A DNA stretch of 64,000 bases, taken from positions 10,229,001-10,293,000 of the forward strand of contig JALIGW010000016.1 in assembly GCA_023053685.1 (NCBI GenBank), given 5' to 3'. Source of the DNA: Diadophis punctatus similis (taxonomy: Eukaryota; Chordata; Lepidosauria; Squamata; Dipsadidae). Position 1 is the stretch's first letter; each line of letters begins with the position of its first letter. The notes beneath the pieces were generated by a model, which made no database searches, was not told the origin of the DNA, and saw nothing but the letters and a program-made list of their open reading frames with translations. Below, one piece after another: positions 56,385 through 64,000 of this stretch. The translations under genes were made by a program, and so were the position numbers.

Positions 56385-57175
56385 CACAAGTTCGTCTTGT
56401 GCACCAGTTGCATCCCTTCTTGGACCGGGAGGCACTACTTACAGTCACTCATGCCCTTGTTACCTCATGTCTTGACTATTGCAACACACTCTATATGGGG
56501 CTACCCTTGAAGAACATTCGGAGACTGCAGCTAGTGCAGAATGCGGTGGTGCGTGTGGTGATGGGTGTCCCTAGATACACCCATGTGACACCCATCCTTC
56601 GCAAACTGCACTGGCTGCCCATAGGGCTCCGAGCGCAATTCAAGGTGTTGGTGATTACCTTTGAAGCCCTACATGGGTTAGGACCAGTTTACCTCCGAGA
56701 CTGCCTTCTCCAACATACCTCCCTAAGACCGATTAGAGCCTACAGAGTTGGCCTGCTGGTGGTCCCGTCAGCCAAACAATGTCGGCTGGCGGGCCCACGA
56801 ACAAGGGCCTTCTCTGTGGCAGCACCGGCTCTCTGGAATACACTACCTCCTGAGATCCGCATTATTCCCACCCTGCCAGCCTTCAGAAAAGCAGTTAAAA
56901 CATGGCTTTGTCGACAGGCCTGGGGCCAATGATTTTAATACAAATCGATCATTCTTGGCCCCATGAATGATTTATTGTATGGGTTTTTAAATTGTGGTTT
57001 TTAATGTTTTTTAATGTTTTAATATTTATTGTTTTTAATGCTTTTTATATTTGTTGTTGCATGTAAATTTTTACTGTTGTGAGCTGCCCAGAGTCTCTGT
57101 GGAGTGGGCGGCATACAAATGCAACAAACAAACAAACAAACAAGCAAACAAACAAATAAATAAATAAATAAATTA
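56385..57175 (+). mobile_element. L2-type LINE, 5'-truncated, (CAAA)n(TAAA)n tail
   Basis: RT C-terminus (next entry), then an AT-rich 3' UTR and the L2 end GAGCTGCCCAGAGTCTCTGT-GGAGTGGGCGGC followed by CAAA and TAAA repeats (57121-57173). Confidence 0.88.
56393..56932 (+). pseudogene. L2 reverse transcriptase, C-terminal fragment
   Basis: End of an L2-clade LINE polyprotein, open for about 178 codons to the TGA at 56930-56932. Motifs: TSCLDYCNTLYMGLP, IRRLQLVQNAVVRVV, ILRKLHWLPIGLR, ALWNTLPPEIR and FRKAVKTWLCRQAWG, all diagnostic of the L2 C-terminal region. The catalytic FADD part is missing through truncation. The frame is uninterrupted although it cannot be functional, which suggests a relatively young copy. 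Confidence 0.88.
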
Positions 57176-57409
57176 GTTTATCAGAATATAAAATACAAAG
57201 AAAATGAAAATAATGGGAAACTAGTGGAGGAAAAAAGGGAAAAAGGAGAACGTATGTGGTAGAAGGAGACTTCCAATTCTTTTTAGCACAGCAGAAGATA
57301 ATAACACCACAGGCTTAACATTTTTTAAATAGTAGTCATTCCTATAACAGCAAACCCATCTAATTAGCAAATCAAAATCAAACTTTCATATTTTTTTTTA
57401 AAAATGAAA

Positions 57410-57587
57410 CAGGATACTGCAAAATCTCCATTCCCTCCCCACTCCTGGGGGAAGGTTACTGCAAAATCCTCATTCCCTCCCCACTCTGGGGCCAGCCAGA
57501 GGTGGTATTTGCCGGTTCTCCGAACTACACAAAATTTCTGCTACCGGTTCTCCAGAACTTGTCAGAATCTGCTGGATTTCACCCCTG
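57410..57587 (-). mobile_element. hAT-type MITE of the 47401 family (short)
   Basis: CAGGATACTGCAAAATCTCC, two copies of the ~41-bp unit, GGGGCCAGCCAGAGGTGG, end GCTGGATTTCACCCCTG. Target duplication not clear. Confidence 0.7.
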
Positions 57588-57962
57588 AAATGTGTAATAT
57601 TTGTACACTAAATGAGGTGGTATTTTGCAGCCTCTTGCTGAGGGTATTTTTTAATTATCTTTTTGTTCTTCAAAATTAAAGTGAAATCCCATTTACTCTC
57701 AGACACCTCTGAAAGAAGTTTTCCTGCCACCACAAACCCTTTTCTTATGTAGAGGTTATTATGTTTTTCTTTTTTCTTTATTTTTTCATAAAGTATCTCT
57801 GAATAAGTGACAGGTCAGGACGAAATAGGCTGGCACGGTCACTTAGATAACAATTAAACAAAGAAATCAATTAACTTGTATTGAGTAGATTAAAATGAAT
57901 AAAACAAGTTCACGTAATGTTACAAAAAAATGTTAAAGTAAACAAAACAAGTTCACATAATG

Positions 57963-58310
57963 TTATTTGACCTCCTGGAATTCTTTGACTTATAATCACA
58001 ACTGGGACCCGAACTTCTGTTGCTCAGTAACACAGTTATTAAGTGAATTATCACATGACCAGGAATGATTTTACAACCTTTTTTGCCATCTGGCTTCCCC
58101 CACTGACTTCGCTTGTTGGAGCTCTCTAGGAAGAACCCAAAGGGAGATCACATAATCCCCAGGATGCTACAACCATCATAAATACATGTCAGTTGCTAAG
58201 CACAGAAAAACAATCACGTGATTGTGAATACTCTTAAGTGCGAGGAACCGTTGTTAAGTCATTTTACTTCAGTGCTATTGTAACTTTGAATGGTTACTAA
58301 ATGAATGGCT
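57963..58310. mobile_element. Probable non-autonomous DNA transposon remnant
   Basis: AACACAGTTATTAAGTGAAT, TCACATGACCAGGAATG, TGGCTTCCCCCACTGACTTC, AATCACGTGATTGTGAAT and GAACCGTTGTTAAGTCATTT follow a repeat common in squamates. Ends not defined. Confidence 0.55.
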
Positions 58311-58314
58311 GCAA

Positions 58315-58830
58315 ATTTATTTATTTATTTATTTATTTTAGTTAGTTTGTCAAGCATGTACGAGATAACAGGTATAAGTATAAACATGAACACAGGAAAT
58401 GGGGACGAATAAATGGGGACAGCAGGATAGGGACAGTTGGCACACTGGTGCGCTTATGCACGCCCCTTACAGACCTCTTAGGAATGGGGTGAGGTCCACA
58501 GTAGACAGTTTAAGGTTGAATTTATGGGGGTTTGAGGATGTAACAACAGAGTCAGGTAGTGCATTCCAGGCATTGACCACTCTGTTGCTGAAGTTGTATT
58601 TTCTGCAATCGAGTTTGGAGTGGTTTACCTTGAGTTTGTATCTATTACATGCTCGTGTATTGTTGCGGTTGAAGCTGAAGAACTCGTTGACAGGTAGGAC
58701 ATTGTAGCAAACAATTTTGTGTACTACGCTTAGGTCAGACTGTAGGCGGGATAGTTCTAGGTTGTCTAAGCCCAAAGATTCAAGCCTGGTGGCATAAGGT
58801 GTTCTATTGTGAGCAGAGGAGTGGAGTCTT
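58315..58830 (-). mobile_element. CR1/L3-type LINE, 5'-truncated
   Basis: (TTTA)n tail, GTCAAGCATGTACGAGATAA, CGCCCCTTACAGACCTCTTA; RT C-terminus open from 58775 to 58467 (SFNRNNTRACNRYK; WNALPDSVVTSSNP). Confidence 0.85.
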
Positions 58831-59640
58831 AATCACATTAATCAAATATTTGATGAACTGTATTACAGATCTGGCTTGGAGGTCCACTGGGTTGCATTCA
58901 GATTGGTGAGTCTTAAGCAATCAAGATGTAATTCTGATTCAGTAGTATCTGACACAACATGTGCAAAGAAAGAAAAGGAAGTAGGGCATTCCATATTGCA
59001 TTGGAGAGGCCAGCTGCCTTTGTCACTCTAACTCATATTCAAGTAGCTAGTCCTATCCCTCAATCCATACCTCAAAGCCTTTCCCTTTATGTCTTCCTTT
59101 GGAAGGTAAGAACCTGAAGGCAAGGACCTTTAATCCAAGGATTCCCCAATATTGTATGCTCTCACCAACACACTTATTATGAGGAAGTTGAAGAGTTCAT
59201 TTTGACTTTGGGTGGATGCTTCATGGCTTAGTCTTGGACCAGTTGAATGTTTTACATTCTGTATGGTTGCAACCATAACTGACTTTGAGAACTGAAGCTT
59301 TTAAATGGTCTTTCTTCCTCCATTTTTTTCTTGTGTGTCATGTGTTTTAGATGGCAAATCTGCAGATTATCTTATTAATATTTATATTTGTAAATCACTT
59401 TGATTCCCCCCCCCCCGTTGACCCAATAAAAACCCTTCACCTAAAATTCCTAAGCAAAGAAATCTATTCAGGAAATAAAAAAAACAATAATAATAACAAC
59501 TTTTCAATTAGGCCAAATGTTTTTATGCTACTTATCAACCTGATCTTCCTCCCACCCCTTCTGTTCATGACAATAAGGGAAAAATGATGATGTTCGTCCA
59601 TTGTATTCAAAGAGGATCTTGACATCTATCAATCGGGGGA
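58831..59640. other. No recognised feature
   Basis: Contains a C10 run near 59407-59416; nothing else. Confidence 0.4.
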
Positions 59641-59988
59641 GGGGGATGTCAAGACTTGCGCGTGAATTGGATTAAAGTGAGGGAGAGGTGCGCATAATCA
59701 GCCTCACTCTCTTTTCCCAGATTCCATCTTGCTCCAAATAGGAGGACAAGAGTCAAGACAGTTGGAGATGGGCTGGGCGCAGTGATTGACCAGGGCGTCT
59801 TTCGTGTCTTGCCGTGCTCTTAGCGTACCACATCACTTGCAGAGACCGCCTTCATGACCGTTGTCCTATTCTAGTAGATTTCATCCGCTCAGTCCATTTG
59901 AATCTGTCTTTACATGCTCGGAATAGACAAGTCCTTTTCTCCATAGTGGGTGGATCCAGCCTCCAAGAATGGGTTAAACCTGCCCTCC

Positions 59989-60161
59989 AGCCAATCAAGA
60001 CCGAGTTTCTTCAAAAGTATAAATAGGACCCTCTTGCCTTGGCACCCCCTCTTTTTCCTCGGTCCTGTAGCCATATAGGACAGTGCTTAACCCATTCTTC
60101 GAGTCTGCTTCACCAACTTTCCATCAAACATCTGAATTCTCCATTTAAAACAACCGTAAGT
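59989..60161 (+). promoter_or_regulatory. Candidate TATA promoter with possible first exon and splice donor
   Basis: CCAAT at 59991-59995, TATAAATA at 60018-60025, a pyrimidine-rich stretch at about 60035-60065 where initiation would be expected, then AACAACCGTAAGTG with a strong donor consensus (GTAAGT, 60156-60161). The surrounding 59640-60300 is less AT-rich than its neighbours. It could be the promoter of an unknown transcript or the U3/R part of an LTR. No coding sequence is attached. Confidence 0.35.
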
Positions 60162-60299
60162 GCGACCTGTCAAAATTTCCCCGTTTGAAGGTCGATGACC
60201 CAACGGCTACTCTCAACCTGGTTTGGCCAGCCTGTCGAAGCTGTTGCCCGGGGTGTGGCCGCTGCACATGCTACAGCTGCTAGGAGCCACAGGTGAGAG

Positions 60300-60892
60300 C
60301 TGAGTGACAGGTGGGGACCAAAGATGAACGAGCTGCCCTAAAAGCTGCCCTAAAATGAGCTACCGTAAAAGGACATGACATGCCCCTACACCAGAGGTGC
60401 TACCCCTCCCTGAGCACCCTATACACCCCAAGGGAAAAATAGAGTAGCAAGGAAGCCACCTGTAAAGGACACTGGAGATGACTTTGCATTCTCCTCTTCA
60501 AGTGTCTCTCCCAATCCAGTTCTAAGTCAAGAAAAAGTGCTAACGCTTTGCCCTTCTACTAGGAAATGAAGAAGTTTCTTTATCTGACTGCACTAGCTTC
60601 GGATGTCTACTATGGTGTAAGGAAGTAAATGAGTGAGATTTCTGCAAGGCTTTTAAGGGTAATGCAATCCATAGAACCATAGTAAATGATACAGTCGTGC
60701 AGCGCTTCTGGTTAGAAGGCTAAGAGATACTTGGAATGTTGCAGAGGTATTCACACAGCCCCTAGCTGCAATTTTTTGGGTTTTTTTTAACACAGCTATG
60801 TCTGTTACTGGAATTCTACCCTCTGAAGTTACTGAATACGGTAATTCCAGGGAAAAATGCATTTGGTTTAAGGAGATGTAGACCATTAGCAT
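60300..60892. other. No recognised feature
   Basis: No element or domain recognised. Confidence 0.4.
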
Positions 60893-61000
60893 TCATTTAT
60901 TTTTTATTTTATTTATTTTTTATTTGTCAAACATGTACAGGATAGTAGTTGTTTGTATAAACATAACATAAGTAAAAAGTACCAATAAAAGAGGATAATA
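60893..61000 (-). mobile_element. CR1/L3-type LINE 3' tip
   Basis: (TTTA)-rich tail, TTGTCAAACATGTACAGGAT-AGTAG, TAAAAGAGGATAATA. Only about 100 bp. Confidence 0.8.
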
Positions 61001-61504
61001 TGCTCCAAAGCTCTTTTTTGTATTCTAGTCCAAAGTGCTGCACACCCCCAAATAATAATGCCCAAACTGACTGTAAAATTCGAGTCAGATAAATGAAGAA
61101 GTCAAAGAAATTCTTGTTTAGAGACTGTGCGAAGAATGTGTTATCTTTTGGCATGAGCTTTGTTGCAGCTGGATCAACACTAGGTTCCCCACTTCTGCCT
61201 CCAGTGCTGGCTACAAGTATTTAATTTTTCTCTCTCTGCCATTCATTCTCCTAGTTTTACTTTTTCACTCATATTTCCTCTTTAGGCCTCCTCCTTAGAT
61301 TTTTATTTCCAGTCTTTGTTGCTTAGGCTTTCCTGGACAATTGTTTATTCCAGAGCCATAAGAAGGCTTGAATTCTTACTTATTTTCCAGTCTCTTCTAT
61401 CTAACCTAAGGCAGGCAAATGTCATTTGTGTGTTCTGTAACATCACAACAATCCAGCCAATTTTTAGCAGAGACCTTTTGTAGCTACTACTACAAAATCC
61501 CCCA
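61001..61504. other. No recognised feature
   Basis: Nothing recognised. Confidence 0.4.
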
Positions 61505-61825
61505 ATGCATCAAAGAAGAACAAGGGGTGACATGATAGCAATCTTCCAATATTTCAGGGGCCGCCACAAAGAAGAGGGGGGGTCAACCAATTTTCCAAAG
61601 CATCAGAAGGCCAGACAAGAAACAATGGATGGAAACTAATCAAGGAGAGAAGCAACCTAGAACTAAGGAGAAATTTGCTGACAGTTAGAACAATAAATTA
61701 GTGGAATGAGTTGTGGGTGAGACTGGACAGCCACTTCTCTGGAATTATATAGAGTCTCCTGCTTGAGCAGCGGGTTGGACTAGAACACCTTCAAGGTCCC
61801 TTCCAACTCTGTTATTGTGTTCTGT
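61505..61825 (+). mobile_element. CR1-like LINE 3' end
   Basis: GGGGTGACATGATAGCAATC, GGAAACTAATCAAGGAGAGA, GGTTGGACTAGAACACCTTC, TCCCTTCCAACTCTGTTATT. Confidence 0.88.
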
Positions 61826-62124
61826 TCATCATCCTGGTTTTTCCACATCTTGAGTTCCAACTGTCATTTCCAGATAAAAGCTCTATTGGTGAGCTAGCGG
61901 TCTCCTAGGAAAACTTTGCAGCTTTCTGAGTCAACCACAATTAGCTACTGGCAAATCAAAAGGAAAGAAATTGATGCAGTCAATGCCAAGGGTGATCTGT
62001 GCCCAGAATTCCATGCTAGGAAGACAACAGTATGCTCTGATTTTTAATACACTGAGGTTAAAAATTGCCTTAGGTAGGAGAGATGGCCAAAGGGATACTA
62101 GAAAGAAAGTTGGGACAGTCCATA

Positions 62125-62431
62125 CTGTGTTTCCCCGAAAATAAGACCCTGTCTTATATTTTTTTGAACCTTGAAATAAGCACCTTATTTTTTGGGAGGT
62201 CTTATTATTTTGGGGTGTGTGGAGCTAGATGGGGCTCCTCTTGCCATCTTACCTGATTTCCAGCGCTGTCTCCCTAATCCTAATCAGAGGAAATGGCGGG
62301 GACCGGCTGCACATGCATTTAAATATTTTTTGGGGAGGGTCTATTTTTGGGGAGGGCTTATTTTTGGGGAAGGGTTTATTTTTGGAGGAGGGCTTATTTT
62401 CGGGGGATGTCTTATTTGGGGGAAAACATGG
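62125..62431. mobile_element. TA-flanked MITE (307 bp)
   Basis: CTGTGTTTCCCCGAAAATAA at the left and CTTATTTGGGGGAAAACATGG at the right, inverted repeats between TA dinucleotides (62123-62124 and 62432-62433). The right third is four near-copies of GGGCTTATTTTTGGGGA-like units. Termini loosely resemble those at 33458 and 49216. Confidence 0.75.
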
Positions 62432-62984
62432 TACTTGTAAAGTTGGGTCAAAATACCAAAGATGGAAACAAAGTTTCATAAAAACTGCAGGGGGGGAATC
62501 TCGTATTGATATTATTCTTTAAATAACCTCATAAATCTGAAGCCTATAATGAATCTGTAGTTTGAAAAGAAAACAAAAAGACAGGAATTCTGCAATGCTA
62601 ACTAATTGACACAAATTAAGCACTGTGGTGCAAATTAATATCACTTTGTCAAATGATTGTGGTAGAAATCCTGTGTTCACACTGCATTTTAAACTATGCC
62701 AAAATGGAATGATTTTAACATTGTTTCACTTTACTCTTGTCAAGGGAGTAGAATCTGTGGTGTCATTAATACAGGCTGTTAGCACTTTTTACACCTTCAA
62801 TGACTACTTGGAGAGGGCAGGTCATAGGCTTTGTGATTCCAGATACTACGTGCACAGATCCAGCCATTATTTGTGGAATAAAGTCTTCACGTTAATCACT
62901 CATTAAAGCTTTATTAAAACCCACTCTCTGTCCCAAGATAACCACGCAACATTTTTTTTCTACAAAGGTCCCAAACCGCAGCAT

Positions 62985-63166
62985 TAACAGAATAAAAGAG
63001 TTGAAAGTGACCTTGGTGGTCTTCTAGTTCAGCCCCTTGCTCAAACAGGAAATCATATACCATTTCAGACAAATGCTTGCCCAATCTCTTCTTTAAAAAC
63101 TCCAGTGTTGGAGTGCCCGCAACTTCTGGAGGCAACTCGTTCCACTGATAAATTATTCTAACTTTT
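62985..63166 (-). mobile_element. CR1-like LINE 3' end (left arm of a back-to-back pair)
   Basis: AACAGAATAAAAGAGTTGAAAG... TTCTTTAAAAACTCCAGTGT, GTTCCACTGATAAATTATTC. Confidence 0.85.
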
Positions 63167-63430
63167 CCAAAGCAGCAGAAGGCAAGGCAAGAAATAATGG
63201 ATGGAAACTAATCAAAGAGAGAAGCAACCTAGAACTAAGAAGAAATTTTCTGACAGTGAGAACAATTAACCAGTGGAACGGCTTGCCTTCATAAGTTTTG
63301 GGTGCTTCATCACTGAAGGCTTTTAAGAAGTGACTGGACAGCCATTTGTCTGAAATGGTATAGAGTTTCCTGCTTGAGTAGAAGGTAGGACTAGAGATCC
63401 TCCAAGGTCCCTTCCAAGTCTATTATTATT
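63167..63430 (+). mobile_element. CR1-like LINE 3' end (right arm)
   Basis: TTTCCAAAGCAGCAGAAGGC, GGAAACTAATCAAAGAGAGA, GATCCTCCAAGGTCCCTTCC, then TATTATTATTC. Directly abuts the inverted copy at 62985-63166. Confidence 0.85.
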
Positions 63431-63578
63431 CTTTTTTAAAAATTTCTTTATTAATTTTCCGTTTTAAAACATCATGATATTTCTACACAAGTATACACCC
63501 ATTTCCATACATTGTTATTAAGTTAACATAGTTTATACATTATTTAATTCATATTTAAGAGCCTTAATATTCATATTA

Positions 63579-63827
63579 AGAGCCGAGGTGGCACAGCGGT
63601 TAGAGTGTAGTACTGCAGGCCACTTTAGCTGACGGTGATCCTCAGGTCAGCGGTTCAAATCTCACCGGCTCAAGATTGACTCAGCCTTCCATCCTTCCGA
63701 GGTAGGTAAAATGAGGACCCAGATTGTTGGGGGCAATATAAATATACATTGCTTACTGGTGTAAACCGCTTAGAGAGTGCTTGCACTATGAGACGGTATA
63801 TAAATCTCACTAATAAATAAATAAATA
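63579..63827 (+). mobile_element. Sauria-type SINE, (AAAT)n-tailed subtype, in L1 3' UTR
   Basis: AAGAGCCGAGGTGGCACAGCGG, GGTTCAAATCTCACCGGCTC, ACCCAGATTGTTGGGGGC, GACGGTATATAAATCTCAC, (TAAA)n. ATATTCATATTAAGAGCC at the left and AAATATTTATAAG at the right leave the duplication unclear. Confidence 0.92.
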
Positions 63828-63870
63828 TTTATAAGATCTTGCGTCCTCGTCCTGCATTGTCTCTCAGACT

Positions 63871-64000
63871 TTATTTTTTTTTGGTCCATTCATACCATCT
63901 TGTCCATATTTCGTAATATTCCGAATCTTTTTGTCCTTTCAGTTCAATAGTTAATCTATCCATCTCAGCACAGTCATATATCTTTGCCATTATTGCGTTC
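63871..64000 (-). CDS. L1 ORF2 protein, extreme C-terminus (partial)
   Basis: Endonuclease/reverse transcriptase polyprotein of an L1 LINE; only the last 42 or so residues are in the window. The frame is open from the right edge to a TAA at 63871-63873 and reads, in pieces, IYDCAEMDRLTIELKG, then YEIWTRWYEWTKKK before the stop, the typical squamate L1 ORF2 ending. There is no stop or shift within the visible part, so the rest of the element may be better preserved outside the window. The cysteine-containing C-terminal domain lies further upstream and is not visible here. Confidence 0.75.
   Translation of the reverse strand, partial: NAIMAKIYDCAEMDRLTIELKGQKDSEYYEIWTRWYEWTKKK

Larger units (their letters stand above)
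63431..64000 (-). mobile_element. L1 LINE 3' end, interrupted by a SINE, continues past the window
   Basis: 3' UTR tip TTTTTTAAAAATTTCTTTAT at the left, ORF2 C-terminus at the right, with a Sauria SINE in the 3' UTR at 63579-63827. Confidence 0.85.

Noticed and set aside
56399..56932. 177-codon frame as a possible host gene
   Set aside because: Motifs such as LDYCNTLYMGLP and ALWNTLPPEIR identify it as the L2 LINE RT C-terminus.

Overview
The window looks like repeat-dense, non-coding DNA from a squamate reptile nuclear genome, most likely an advanced snake. The pointers are Sauria-type tRNA SINEs with the characteristic 3' block (AATGAGGACCCAGATTGTTGGGGGCAATA or its variants), many CR1-like LINE 3' ends, LINEs ending in (AATAG)n/(TTCTA)n microsatellites (a pattern reported for snakes as LINE-linked microsatellite seeding), L2 and L1 remnants, and a very high density of short non-autonomous DNA transposons. 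I found no host protein-coding gene, no rRNA, no functional tRNA gene and no CRISPR array. The species assignment is inference.

Layout. 1-6.5 kb: simple repeats, a hAT-type MITE with a perfect 8-bp target duplication, a SINE-inside-a-SINE, and a 5'-truncated CR1/L3-type LINE whose reverse transcriptase fragment is still open for about 360 codons (minus strand). 7-16 kb: more MITEs, a LINE with an RT domain and (TTCTA)n tail (8.8-10.2 kb), a pair of inverted MITEs (11.2 and 12.6 kb) and CR1 3' ends. 16.4-18.3 kb: a CR1 carrying a 390-bp foldback insertion. 19.0-19.85 kb: a hAT-type element with an 8-bp duplication that encloses a decayed coding segment resembling the coiled coil of centrobin (CNTROB). 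20-28 kb: scattered SINE, CR1, MITE and long stretches with nothing recognised. 28.7-29.8 kb: a LINE 3' UTR split by about 880 bp of compound microsatellite with a ~100-bp higher-order period. 30-38.5 kb: L2, CR1, SINE, a TA-flanked MITE, the long (TA)n/(CATA)n tract, and an L1 split by a hAT MITE and a Sauria SINE. 38.5-50 kb: CR1 copies, an inverted-repeat-bounded (ATT)n block, a MITE with a 260-bp palindrome nested in a SINE, further LINE copies, and a 919-bp MITE with internal ~147-bp tandem repeats. 50-64 kb: further MITEs, an L2 3' end with an open RT C-terminus, a candidate solo LTR, a candidate TATA promoter with splice donor, back-to-back CR1 3' ends, and an L1 on the minus strand whose ORF2 C-terminus runs off the right edge.

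There is no gene system working together here: the sequence is a record of nested transposition. Nesting order can be read directly in several places (Sauria SINE into older SINE; MITE into Sauria SINE; foldback into CR1; SINE into CR1; SINE into L1 3' UTR). Target-site duplications quoted below were read by eye; no alignment, database search or secondary-structure calculation was run.
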